From positions 1-25,025 of the forward strand of contig JBJEOB010000165.1 of NCBI GenBank assembly GCA_051880495.1: a stretch of 25,025 nt of DNA, given 5' to 3'. Source of the DNA: MGBC120314 sp051880495 (lineage in GTDB: Bacteria; Bacillota; Clostridia; Lachnospirales; Lachnospiraceae). The notes below the pieces were generated by a model. The model worked only from the letters and a program-made list of their open reading frames with translations. It was not told the DNA's origin and searched no databases. Position numbers and translations under genes: made by a program. This document shows, in pieces, positions 16,268 to 23,584 of this stretch. Each line of letters opens with the position of its first letter. Position 1 is the stretch's first letter.

Positions 16268-16305
16268 AAAGTTCCAGCCATATTTTCATGGTTGGAACTT
16301 TTTTT
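16268..16305 (+). terminator. Rho-independent terminator after the deacetylase gene
   Basis: A 13-bp stem (AAAGTTCCAGCCA against TGGTTGGAACTTT, one G-U) with an 8-nt loop is followed by a run of T. A smaller hairpin, GGCTGT-AAAAAA-ACAGCC, precedes it at 16242-16259. Confidence 0.85.
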
Positions 16306-16418
16306 GGTATAATTCGACTATAACCTGCTTACATTCGAATTACTGAGTTTTTATGACAGCTACTAACAAAGCGAAGAATTGACCGAGTTCTTAGATCAAA
16401 AGAACGCTTCTTGTCTGT

Positions 16419-16598
16419 GGGGTATATACAGAGATTTCTGACCTCCATACCCCGGTTCGTTCAAATATCTAGCAACATTATGCTCTCAACGGGGTATAGG
16501 AAGCTAAATCTGAATCTTATACCCCGCTTTTAGTGTTTTTCTTGTATTTTGTAGCTATGAGCGGGGTATAGAGACTGTTAAACATGCACCCATACCCC
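16419..16598. repeat. Three hairpin repeats with a 72-nt period
   Basis: GGGGTATA begins at 16419, 16491 and 16563, exactly 72 nt apart. Each is followed about 27-29 nt later by its inverse (ATACCCC at 16447-16453, TATACCCC at 16518-16525, ATACCCC at 16592-16598). The loops are similar but not identical. The arms between units also pair: 16518-16528 with 16560-16570 over 11 bp (TATACCCCGCT/AGCGGGGTATA). The function is unknown. It lies inside the putative mobile element. Confidence 0.75.
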
Positions 16599-16735
16599 GT
16601 TATAATTTATTCGGCATATTCTTTCCCTACTGCGCATCACTAAAAAACACATTCAACTCATTCCGGTTTACATGATATGGCAACGAATTACCGTTAATAG
16701 CAATATACCGCATTTCGTCAGGAATATTTTGATTT

Positions 16736-16774
16736 TACCAAAAATAGCTATGGACGCGAGCCCATAGCTATTTT
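16736..16774 (-). terminator. Hairpin, possible terminator of the lipoprotein gene
   Basis: A perfect 13-bp stem AAAATAGCTATGG/CCATAGCTATTTT (16741-16753 and 16762-16774) has an 8-nt loop. On the minus strand the stem ends in five T followed by GG. It is 55 nt past the lipoprotein stop codon and inside the putative mobile element. Confidence 0.6.
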
Positions 16775-16828
16775 CGTTAACGGGACTTTTTACAGCCCCC
16801 TTTTCATTTACTGAAAGTAATAGTTTTT

Positions 16829-17809
16829 TTAGTTACCCTGTAACTGATTCATTAAATCAATAAAGCTTACACTCTTGTCAGGTACTGATAAGCTTGATAA
16901 CTTATCAGGTGTTGATGTTGCTGAAAGCTTAACGGTTGATACGCTTCCGTCTGCTTCAACGGTTGCATCTAATGTTGTATCAACATTCTTACCTTTAATA
17001 GCCCACTCAAATTTTACATCAATCTTTCCGGTTGCTGCAAATTCCTTAAGAGCGTCAGCCATTTCCTTAAGAGATTCGTCAATTGTTTCTACTGCAGTTA
17101 CCATTTCATCGTAATTATCAATCTTAGATTTATTATTTTCGCTTTCTAAGACTTCTTTAAAGCTAATCTTTGCTAAAGCATCTGCAAAAACAGTTACATT
17201 ATCGTTGTTAACCGTAACTGTCATCTTATCAGCAGAAACACTTACAACAGAATCCTCTGTATCAGCCTTAATCTTGTCAACAAAATTACCAAACAGTTCA
17301 AGATATAACTTTGAAGCTTCAGCAGTGTTCATATTGTCATATGCTGCTTCAATCTCAGAATAATCCTCGCCCATTTGTTCATACATAGCTTTGATATCGT
17401 CTTTTTTGATACTTACATAATCTTCAGACAAAGAAATGAATGAGCTGATAATAGCATACTGACTGTCATATGATACCATGAAGTCAAGAAGCTGTTTTGC
17501 GTTAATGTAAATATCCATGTCCTTTGTGACATAAACTGTTGTGAACACCTTGTAGTCAGTCATAGTGCCTGCTTTGGCTTCAACAACTACAGAACCTTCA
17601 TTAACGTCTGAATTTGCAACGTTAAGCTTTACAGAAACTACATCAGTACCGTCAGAAATATCTAACTGCATGTTTGATGAATACAGTTCCATTCCGCCGA
17701 TTTTTTCAGCAAATTCAGTTGCCGTTACTGCCTTGTTATTCTTTCCGCATGCAACAAGGCCGAGTACCATCATTGAGATAAGTACTAAAGATAAAATTTT
17801 TTTCTTCAT
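16829..17809 (-). CDS. Predicted lipoprotein of unknown function
   Basis: This 326-residue secreted lipoprotein has a lysine-rich start (MKKKI), a hydrophobic core and the lipobox LGLVAC with Cys21, so it should be lipid-anchored on the outer face of the membrane. The mature part is acidic. It begins with a beta-rich section (SSNMQLDISDGTDVVSVKLNVAN...), continues with a helical middle (about 120-180) and ends with further strand-like sequence. That is reminiscent of carrier-type lipoprotein folds such as LolA/LppX, but I see no diagnostic motif. AGGGGTG precedes ATG 17809. It appears monogenic, with the terminator-palindrome pair of the gene behind it lying just upstream. No substrate can be proposed. 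Confidence 0.8.
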   Translation of the reverse strand: MKKKILSLVLISMMVLGLVACGKNNKAVTATEFAEKIGGMELYSSNMQLDISDGTDVVSVKLNVANSDVNEGSVVVEAKAGTMTDYKVFTTVYVTKDMDIYINAKQLLDFMVSYDSQYAIISSFISLSEDYVSIKKDDIKAMYEQMGEDYSEIEAAYDNMNTAEASKLYLELFGNFVDKIKADTEDSVVSVSADKMTVTVNNDNVTVFADALAKISFKEVLESENNKSKIDNYDEMVTAVETIDESLKEMADALKEFAATGKIDVKFEWAIKGKNVDTTLDATVEADGSVSTVKLSATSTPDKLSSLSVPDKSVSFIDLMNQLQGN

Positions 17810-17838
17810 TTTGCACCCCTTAGTGTTTTATTTATGGT

Positions 17839-17866
17839 ATAGAGAAATTGCGATGCAATTTCCTAT
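17839..17866. repeat. Dispersed short palindrome, copy 3
   Basis: ATAGAGAAATTGCGATGCAATTTCCTAT, split here as ATAGAGAAATTGC + GAT + GCAATTTCCTAT, is a hairpin of about 10 pairs. It follows the terminator at 17872-17900 by a few bases, the same pairing as at 1375-1443 and 6050-6120. It also lies 30 nt upstream of the lipoprotein start and may overlap its promoter. Confidence 0.75.
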
Positions 17867-17871
17867 TACAC

Positions 17872-17900
17872 AAAAAAGCACCCTTACATAGGATGCTTTT
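17872..17900 (-). terminator. Terminator of the DUF6465-type gene
   Basis: On the minus strand, AAAGCATCCT pairs with AGGGTGCTTT (one G-U) around a 5-nt loop, and the stem runs into six T. It is 14 nt past the stop codon of the gene at 17915-18304. Confidence 0.85.
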
Positions 17901-17914
17901 ATGTATTCGATAAA

Positions 17915-18304
17915 TTATAAATCGATACGGCCAGCAACTTTACCGTTTGCTACATAATATGCAGCATGTTCTTCTGGCTTGCAGTAAATGTCAATAGTCT
18001 TTACTGATGTAACCTTCTTGCCCATCTCTGCTGCTGCAGCGTCCTTTGACTTAGCAATAATATCTTCGTAGCTAAACTGCTTACCAGCATACTGTATATA
18101 AAAATTACAAGTCTTAACTTCTTCAGTCTTCTTTTCAGTTGCCTTCTTAGCAGGAGCCTTCTTTACAGCCTCTTTCTTTGGAGCTGCTTCCTTTACTGCT
18201 GTCTTAGTTTCAACCTTTGCTGCTACTGTCTTAGCCGGTTCAGCCTTTACTTCCTTTGCAGGAGCTGCAACCTTAACTGTCTTTTCTTCTTTCTTAGATA
18301 CCAT
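17915..18304 (-). CDS. DUF6465-type protein with lysine/alanine-rich N-terminal tail
   Basis: A 129-residue protein in two parts. Residues 1 to about 62 are a low-complexity Lys/Ala/Pro/Glu/Val tail (repeats of the kind AKxxA and AAPKKE), like histone H1-type tails in bacteria. Residues 65-129 form a compact domain (CNFYIQYAGKQFSYEDI ... YYVANGKVAGRIDL) that I recall as DUF6465, common in Lachnospiraceae. The function is unknown; the basic tail suggests nucleic-acid or acidic-polymer binding. The frame opens at TTG 18322. ATG 18304 (MVSKKEEKT) is preferred, with GGTGA just before it. It has a strong promoter of its own and a terminator, so it is probably abundant. Confidence 0.8.
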   Translation of the reverse strand: MVSKKEEKTVKVAAPAKEVKAEPAKTVAAKVETKTAVKEAAPKKEAVKKAPAKKATEKKTEEVKTCNFYIQYAGKQFSYEDIIAKSKDAAAAEMGKKVTSVKTIDIYCKPEEHAAYYVANGKVAGRIDL

Positions 18305-18353
18305 CTTGTCACCATCTTTCAATTAATAATAAGATAATAAAATAACAAAAAGA

Positions 18354-18382
18354 ATTATATATTATTAATGGCATTTTTGCAA
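18354..18382 (-). promoter_or_regulatory. Promoter of the DUF6465-type gene
   Basis: On the minus strand, TTGCAA (18382-18377), a 17-nt spacer and a perfect TATAAT (18359-18354). The leader would be about 45 nt long. Confidence 0.8.
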
Positions 18383-18448
18383 TACAATATTTATTTTTAT
18401 TCGGAATAAAACTATCCAAACTTTTCTTAAAAAAGTTGTGCATTTACG

Positions 18449-20239
18449 TCAAATTTTACAACAAATTTGACACAACCATTCTTTTTCATCATTTTCGAGG
18501 TATTTTGATATGCAGTCATACACATTTTGCTGATAATTTTTAAGTAAAACGATATCCTTATCCGACATCTGATTCCAATCAATCAGATCCATTTCAACAG
18601 GAGCCATTGTAAGTGTCTCAAACTTAAGAAATTCACCATACTCATTTTCTGCTTCTTTTACGGTGAGCAATTCATTTTCGATTCTTATTCCATGACTTCC
18701 ATCCACATAAACGCCCGGTTCATCAGTCGTAATCATTCCCTCGGAAATAACACAGCCATCTTCTCTTTCCGGCACTCTTCTCCATCTGAATCCGTTTGGA
18801 GCCTCATGCACTCCGAGAAGATATCCGACACCATGTCCTGTTCCGCATCTGTAGTCGAGGCCCATTTCCCACAATGGTCCTCTTGCCAGAATATCAAGAT
18901 TCATTCCGATACAGCCTTTTAAAAACCTGGCATCAGAAAGCCTTAACATTCCACGAAGAACTGCAGTATAATGTACCTTATGAATTTCTGAGACTTCACC
19001 CAGTGCAATTGTCCTGGTAATGTCTGTTGTTCCTTCATAATACTGCCCGCCTGAATCCACAAGAAGCATTCCTTCAGGTAATAACTCCACGGTTTCATTG
19101 GCATACGGATTATAATGCATCATTGCTGCATTTTCTTTATATGCGCTTATGGTAGAAAAGCTTGGCTCGATATATCCCTCCTGCTTTTTGCGCAAATCTT
19201 CAAGATACTCTGCCGCACTTACCTCCGTAATCTTTATCTTCCCGACATTTTTCTTAAGCCAGTAAATAAATTTCGTCACGGCAACACCGTCTTTAATATG
19301 AGCCTTGCGTTCATTATCCGCTTCAGTTTTGTTTTTGACGGCTTTCATTAATATTTCAGGATTCTCTTTTTCAACCTTTGTAATATTATCCGGAAGCGAA
19401 TTATAAATATAATAGTTTATTCTCGCAGGATCATATAAAACACTGCATTTACCCTGAAGATTTCTTATAAATCCGTCAAACTCAAAATAATCATTTATTA
19501 TTATATTATCTTCGTAAAGAGATTTAATAATTTCATCAGAAAATTTACTTTTGTCTGCAAAAAGTATTCCTTTGTCATTTGTTAAATATAAATAAGACAA
19601 AACCATAGGGTTATACAGTATGTCATTTCCTCTTATATTTAACAGCCAGGCAATATCATCAAGCGTTGTGAGCACATGGCTGTCGGCACCTGCCTCATTC
19701 ATCTTTTCACGGACACGCAAAAGCTTACTTTTCCTGCTTTCACCGGCATATTCAATACCCAGTTCAAACGCCGGATTTTTTGACATATCCGGTCTGTCAC
19801 TCCAGATATCATCACCATATGTCTTATGAACAAGTTCTGCATTTTTACTTTTTGCCAAGGCATTATATGAAATACCGTCTTTTGCAGGAATCGTCCTTAA
19901 ATCGGCAGCAATATTTTTACCATCGGCAGACAGTGACTCAACATACTGAATAATCGACGGTGTCCCCTTAATGCCCATTTTCATTAAAATAATATTGCTG
20001 CCCTCTAATTCATTTTCAGCCTGCAAAAAATATCTCCCGTCCGTAAATAGCGCAGCCTCATTAAGGCCTATAACCAAAGTTCCGTTTGAGCCTGTAAAAC
20101 CGGACAGGAATTTACGTGTTTCAAAATAATCTCCCGTGTATTCCGAATTATGATAATCAGATGAAGTAACGATATACACACCTGTATTATCCTCATTCAT
20201 TTTTTCCCTAACTTTTTTAATTTTATCCAATACAGTCAT
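18449..20239 (-). CDS. pepP: Xaa-Pro aminopeptidase (M24B, long three-domain form)
   Basis: This 596-residue cytoplasmic metallopeptidase removes N-terminal residues before proline. Its length matches the long XPNPEP1-like form: two creatinase-N-type domains (about 1-140 and 165-300) and a C-terminal pita-bread M24 domain (about 310-550). Metal ligands are visible in LLVDSGGQYYEGTTDITRT (two Asp), GTGHGVGYLLGVHE (His), TTDEPGVY (Glu) and GIRIENE (Glu). The start ATG 20239 overlaps the sigK stop by one base (TAATG), with GAGGAG upstream, so it is co-translated with sigK. The last residues (EWLCQICCKI) are unusual: the family normally continues EWLK with a charged helix. A late frameshift or simple drift is possible. 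Confidence 0.95.
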   Translation of the reverse strand: MTVLDKIKKVREKMNEDNTGVYIVTSSDYHNSEYTGDYFETRKFLSGFTGSNGTLVIGLNEAALFTDGRYFLQAENELEGSNIILMKMGIKGTPSIIQYVESLSADGKNIAADLRTIPAKDGISYNALAKSKNAELVHKTYGDDIWSDRPDMSKNPAFELGIEYAGESRKSKLLRVREKMNEAGADSHVLTTLDDIAWLLNIRGNDILYNPMVLSYLYLTNDKGILFADKSKFSDEIIKSLYEDNIIINDYFEFDGFIRNLQGKCSVLYDPARINYYIYNSLPDNITKVEKENPEILMKAVKNKTEADNERKAHIKDGVAVTKFIYWLKKNVGKIKITEVSAAEYLEDLRKKQEGYIEPSFSTISAYKENAAMMHYNPYANETVELLPEGMLLVDSGGQYYEGTTDITRTIALGEVSEIHKVHYTAVLRGMLRLSDARFLKGCIGMNLDILARGPLWEMGLDYRCGTGHGVGYLLGVHEAPNGFRWRRVPEREDGCVISEGMITTDEPGVYVDGSHGIRIENELLTVKEAENEYGEFLKFETLTMAPVEMDLIDWNQMSDKDIVLLKNYQQNVYDCISKYLENDEKEWLCQICCKI

Positions 20240-20862
20240 TATTCTCTCCTCTGTGCCCTAAGTTTTGAAAGGGCCTTTTTTTCTATTCTGCTGACATAGC
20301 TTCGCGAAATTCCAAGCATGTTAGCTATTTCCATCTGCGTTTTTTCGGCATCACCATAAAAGCCATATCTTAATGCTATCACCTGACGTTCACGTTCTGT
20401 GAGACAGGTCTCTATAGCATTTTTAAGCCACTTGATATCAGAATTCAGTTCTACAGTATAATAAACATCTCCATTCTGACACTCAAGAAAATCCAGCAGA
20501 CATATTTCATTTCCTTCCTTATCCGTGCCGACAGGTTCATTTAATGAAACATCCCTGTTTCTTTTCCTGTTGCTGCGAAAAGTCATTAAAAGCTCATTTT
20601 CAATGCATTTTGCGGCATATGTTGCGAAGCGGTTTCCTTTATTAATATCAAAACTTTTTATTGCCTTTATAAGACCGATTGTTCCAATTGAAATCAGATC
20701 CTCTGTTTCCATATCATTTGAGGAATACTTCTTTACCATATGTGCAACGAGACGCATGTTTTTTCTGATAAGAATATCCTGGGCGTTTGCATCATTCTCG
20801 CTAAGTTTAAGAAGATACTGTCTTTCTTCTGCCGCTGTCAATGGTTTTTCAAATAATTTCAA
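20239..20862 (-). CDS. sigK: RNA polymerase sigma factor, SigK-type
   Basis: This 207-residue sigma-70 family factor has region 2 (NMRLVAHMVKKY, DLISIGTIGLIKAIKSFD, RFATYAAKCIENELLM; about 35-95) and region 4 with a helix-turn-helix (LTERERQVIALRYG ... KTQMEIANMLGISRSYVSRIEKKAL). The start MKLFEKPLTAAEE and the DKEGNE segment are typical of SigK/SigE sporulation factors. No extra region 1 and no interrupting skin-like element are present. The only suitable start is TTG 20862, with GAGGTG 5 nt before it; the first ATG would remove conserved sequence. It lies 65 nt after the U32 gene and overlaps pepP. The product may drive late sporulation genes or, in a non-sporing host, another programme. 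Confidence 0.9.
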   Translation of the reverse strand: MKLFEKPLTAAEERQYLLKLSENDANAQDILIRKNMRLVAHMVKKYSSNDMETEDLISIGTIGLIKAIKSFDINKGNRFATYAAKCIENELLMTFRSNRKRNRDVSLNEPVGTDKEGNEICLLDFLECQNGDVYYTVELNSDIKWLKNAIETCLTERERQVIALRYGFYGDAEKTQMEIANMLGISRSYVSRIEKKALSKLRAQRRE

Positions 20863-20888
20863 GAAAGCACCTCAAAGTCATTTTATAC

Positions 20889-20916
20889 ATCATATGAACA
20901 AAATGCCTTCAAAGTG
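20889..20916 (-). promoter_or_regulatory. Possible sporulation-type promoter before sigK
   Basis: On the minus strand, CATATGAT (20896-20889) resembles the CATAnnnT -10 of SigK/SigE promoters. A CAC (20916-20914) lies 17 nt upstream, where SigK promoters have AC. It is within the only gap (65 nt) upstream of sigK. The match is short and may be chance. Confidence 0.35.
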
Positions 20917-20927
20917 CCTTTCCAACA

Positions 20928-22151
20928 CTATTCTTTTCTTCTAAGAATATCATATTTATCTAATTTTACATCAAGGTCAATATACAGCACCTGCTTCGGA
21001 TGAGGAGCTGACATCTGATTTATGCCATTTTCATCGGTAATACGTTTAACCATTGCTTCAATATTTCTTCCGTCCGGCTTCATCACTTCAATAGTTTCAC
21101 CACAGACAAATTTGTTTCTCTGCTCAATTCTGTAGAGTCCCTCTTCATTGCGTTCACCGACTATTCCAAGATACGTGTATTCCTTGCAGTAAGTATTACT
21201 GTCATAAATCTGTGTATTCTGGTCAGGCTTTCCGAAGAAAAATCCAGTCGTGTACTGCCTGTAAGTACATTTTGCAATTTCTTCTTTATAAAAAGGAATT
21301 CTGCTCTTATAATATTCAGGATCCTTCATATAATCATCTATTGCCATTCTGTATGTTCTGGCAACCGTTGCAACATATAATGCAGTCTTCATTCTTCCTT
21401 CAATTTTAAAGCTGTCAATTCCGGCATCCATAAGTTCAGGAATATGTTCAATCATACAAAGATCCTTAGAATTGAAAATATATGTTCCACGTTCATTTTC
21501 ATAAACAGGCATATATTCACCCGGTCTTGTCTCTTCAACAACAGCATATTTCCATCTGCACGGATGCGTACATGCGCCCTGGTTGGCATCCCTTCCTGCC
21601 AGGAAACTGCTAAGCAGGCATCTTCCTGAGTATGAGATACACATAGCTCCGTGTATAAATGTTTCTATTTCCATATCTTCAGGGATATGGGCTCTTATTT
21701 CCTTAATCTCTTCAAGTGATAATTCACGGGCAGAAACAACTCTCTTAGCACCCATCTTATGCCAGAAAAGATAAGTCCCGTAATTTGTGTTATTTGCCTG
21801 TGTACTGATATGAATCTCCATGTCAGGCAGGACTTCACGAGCAATGGTAAAAATACCCGGGTCTGAAATAATAAGTGCATCCGGACCGACTGATTTTAAC
21901 TCTTCGAAATAAGCATATGCTCCGTCAAGATCTCTGTTATGGGCAAGAATATTTGCAGTAACATATACCTTAACACCATGTTCATGTGCAAATTCTATTC
22001 CTTCCTTCATATCTTGGGGCGAAAAGTTCTTTGCATTTGCCCTTAATCCAAATGCCTCCCCGCCTATATATACAGCATCTGCTCCGAAAATTACGGCAAC
22101 TTTTAAAACTTCCAGACTGCTTGCCGGAATCAATAATTCAGGTGCTTTCAT
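20928..22151 (-). CDS. Peptidase U32 family, tRNA uridine-34 hydroxylation protein (TrhP/YrrO-like)
   Basis: This 407-residue U32-family protein keeps the family core HGAMCISYSGRCLLS, followed by GACTHPCRW (Cys171, 178, 194, 198), the cysteines that hold an iron-sulphur cluster in characterised members. It also has FKIEGRMK near residue 250. TrhP proteins use prephenate to make 5-hydroxyuridine at the tRNA wobble position; TrmR then methylates it. Here trmR lies 9 nt upstream, the same pairing as the Bacillus yrrL-yrrM-yrrN-yrrO operon, which supports this role over a peptidase. AAGGAGG precedes ATG 22151. Only one U32 gene is present, where Bacillus has two (TrhP1 and TrhP2). Confidence 0.92.
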   Translation of the reverse strand: MKAPELLIPASSLEVLKVAVIFGADAVYIGGEAFGLRANAKNFSPQDMKEGIEFAHEHGVKVYVTANILAHNRDLDGAYAYFEELKSVGPDALIISDPGIFTIAREVLPDMEIHISTQANNTNYGTYLFWHKMGAKRVVSARELSLEEIKEIRAHIPEDMEIETFIHGAMCISYSGRCLLSSFLAGRDANQGACTHPCRWKYAVVEETRPGEYMPVYENERGTYIFNSKDLCMIEHIPELMDAGIDSFKIEGRMKTALYVATVARTYRMAIDDYMKDPEYYKSRIPFYKEEIAKCTYRQYTTGFFFGKPDQNTQIYDSNTYCKEYTYLGIVGERNEEGLYRIEQRNKFVCGETIEVMKPDGRNIEAMVKRITDENGINQMSAPHPKQVLYIDLDVKLDKYDILRRKE

Positions 22152-22160
22152 ATTTCCTCC

Positions 22161-22808
22161 TTACAACTCTTTCTTAACACTAAGCGTAATTCCATCACCA
22201 ATCGGAACTATGGAAGTGACCAGCCGCTCATGATGCGTAATGGCATATATGTAATCTCTCATACGCATATGAATTGTTCTGTTACGCCTTATTACGCCAT
22301 ATTTCGATTCAATAATGTCACCCTCCTGCAGTACGTTGTCGGAAATTAATAATCCTCCCGGTGCAAGAAGCCTTATAACATCATCCATAAAATTAATATA
22401 CTGTCCCTTGGCAGCATCCATAAATATCATATCATAGCTTCCGCTAAGCTCTTTCATGACATCCATGGCGTCTCCCTCAATCAGGGTGATTTTATCTTCA
22501 TATCCGGCTTTTTTAAAGTTTCCCCTTGCAATTGGTATTCTTTTCTCATACTTTTCAATCGTTGTTATATGACAGTCTTTTGAAGTATTTTCCGCCATAA
22601 GAATAGATGAGTAGCCTACAGCCGTTCCTACTTCAAGTATGTTCTCCGGCTTTTTCAAGGCAAGCAATACCTTGAGCAGATTCCCCATCTCCTGTCTTAT
22701 AATCGGTACACCGTCAGCTAATGCCTGACGCTCGATTTCCTCAACTATTTCACTGTCACCACAATCGAAAGAATTAATAAATGTAACCATTCTTTCATCT
22801 ATGATCAT
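22161..22808 (-). CDS. trmR: tRNA 5-hydroxyuridine O-methyltransferase (TrmR-like)
   Basis: This 215-residue class I SAM-dependent O-methyltransferase has the SAM loop ILEVGTAVGYSS (about 57-68), TTIEKYEKR (acidic residue for the ribose), LIEGDAMDVM and DMIFMDAAKGQYINF (about 130-145). It resembles Bacillus subtilis TrmR (YrrM), which methylates 5-hydroxyuridine 34 to 5-methoxyuridine in certain tRNAs. The caffeoyl-CoA-type methyltransferase fold alone would not fix the substrate, but the U32 hydroxylation gene follows within 9 nt. Its ATG overlaps the stop of the MltG-like gene (ATGA). Confidence 0.9.
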   Translation of the reverse strand: MIIDERMVTFINSFDCGDSEIVEEIERQALADGVPIIRQEMGNLLKVLLALKKPENILEVGTAVGYSSILMAENTSKDCHITTIEKYEKRIPIARGNFKKAGYEDKITLIEGDAMDVMKELSGSYDMIFMDAAKGQYINFMDDVIRLLAPGGLLISDNVLQEGDIIESKYGVIRRNRTIHMRMRDYIYAITHHERLVTSIVPIGDGITLSVKKEL

Positions 22809-23215
22809 TTTTTTGTATCCTCTTCGGCAACAACACCGGCAAGCGTCTGCATTATCTCTGACGGTCTCTGTGCCGTACTTGCAGTGTACGTTCCGGCTTT
22901 AATATCATCCTTGTATTCAGACAGAATAAGCTGAATAAAGAAAACATTTTTATCCTCAACAAGCCCAGCCTTTTCAACAGCCTTCGCTATATCATACGAA
23001 GAATAATCCTCCTGTATGGTAACTACCGATGTCTTCCCCTGTTCCGCTGCATCTATCGCAGCGTCTTCAAAAATAGCTTTACCAAACTCAAATCCCTTAC
23101 CGGCAGAAGTAAATATTACCATCGCGACAATTGACACAAATAATACGTTTAAACAGATACTGATGACGGTACGTGCAAGAGTTGCCGTAACATCTTTTTT
23201 CTTTGTATTTGCCAT
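22805..23215 (-). CDS. MltG/YceG-like anchor and LysM-like domain, no catalytic domain
   Basis: This 136-residue protein has a short basic N-terminus, one membrane segment (about residues 13-38) and an extracytoplasmic part matching the small LysM-like domain of MltG (VTIQEDYSSYDIAKAVEKAGLV ... IKAGTYTASTAQRPSEIMQTLAG). It ends at residue 136 with an acidic/lysine tail. Full MltG proteins run on for about 200 more residues holding the lytic transglycosylase site, and that is absent here with no trace downstream. It sits where Bacillus has yrrL (mltG), directly before trmR (4-nt overlap). AAGGGG precedes ATG 23215. The gene looks intact rather than freshly broken, so a regulatory or binding role is inferred. 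Confidence 0.8.
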   Translation of the reverse strand: MANTKKKDVTATLARTVISICLNVLFVSIVAMVIFTSAGKGFEFGKAIFEDAAIDAAEQGKTSVVTIQEDYSSYDIAKAVEKAGLVEDKNVFFIQLILSEYKDDIKAGTYTASTAQRPSEIMQTLAGVVAEEDTKK

Positions 23216-23235
23216 ATTTATACCCCTTTTTAATG

Positions 23236-23583
23236 CTAATCAAGAAAATCCACATCAAAATCCATTGGTTCGAGCAAAGTTCTCTGAATATCCTGTATCA
23301 TACGACACACACTTATCTCTGCACGAAGGAACTGGTTAGCAACTATATTAGTTCTAACATATGCATATTTGTCAAAAATCTTTACGACTTCATCATACAT
23401 ATCAGCAATTCCCTCTGCATTCTGCAATTGAAAATTGTGCTTACGAAGCTCATTTACAGCCTGATAAAGCTGCGGATTCTTCTGTATCTCATCCCGGCAT
23501 TTTATAAAATTCTTATATTCATCACTTTCAATAATAGCCTTTGAAAGTTCGGCAGCCAGTTCGTCAACACGACTAATACTCAC
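23236..23583 (-). CDS. YlbF/YmcA family protein (RicF-like)
   Basis: This 115-residue, mostly helical cytoplasmic protein belongs to the YlbF/YmcA family (SISRVDELAAELSKAIIESDEYKNF ... QAVNELRKHNFQLQ). In Bacillus, YlbF, YmcA and YaaT form the Ric complex, which alters RNase Y action on polycistronic mRNA and affects sporulation and competence. The start is GTG 23583; its GGAGGT ribosome site lies in the last codons of rnj, one base separating the two genes. Direct coupling to an RNase J gene suggests a role in RNA decay here too, but that is inference. Confidence 0.9.
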   Translation of the reverse strand: MSISRVDELAAELSKAIIESDEYKNFIKCRDEIQKNPQLYQAVNELRKHNFQLQNAEGIADMYDEVVKIFDKYAYVRTNIVANQFLRAEISVCRMIQDIQRTLLEPMDFDVDFLD

Positions 23584-23584
23584 T

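Larger units (their letters stand above)
16237..16804. mobile_element. Putative MITE or decayed insertion sequence (non-coding island)
   Basis: This occupies nearly all of the gene-free stretch 16226-16828. It is bounded by near-identical terminal inverted repeats: AAAGGGGCTGTAAAAA at the left (16237-16252) and TTTTTACAGCCCCCTTTT at the right (16787-16804), differing by one inserted G. No open frame of useful length is inside. It holds a terminator-like hairpin near the left end, three regularly spaced hairpins, and a 13-bp hairpin near the right end. No clear target-site duplication was seen. It could be an old insertion sequence that lost its transposase, or a MITE. Coincidental pairing of two terminator regions is the alternative. 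Confidence 0.5.

Noticed and set aside
16367..16441. A 24-codon stretch in the island that reads like protein (SEELTEFLDQKNASCLWGIYRDF)
   Set aside because: It is bounded by stops on both sides with no start or ribosome site. It could be a transposase fossil, but it is too short to call a gene or pseudogene.
16419..16598. CRISPR-like array
   Set aside because: The repeats are only 8-10 nt, alternate in orientation, and number three units with related rather than unique spacers. No cas genes are present.
18404..18440. AACTTTTTTAAGAAAAGTT as terminator of pepP
   Set aside because: The stem is only 7 A/T-rich pairs with no GC clamp and no following T-run. No convincing terminator was seen after pepP.
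20239..20862. sigK split by a skin-like element
   Set aside because: Regions 2 and 4 are in one unbroken frame of normal length.
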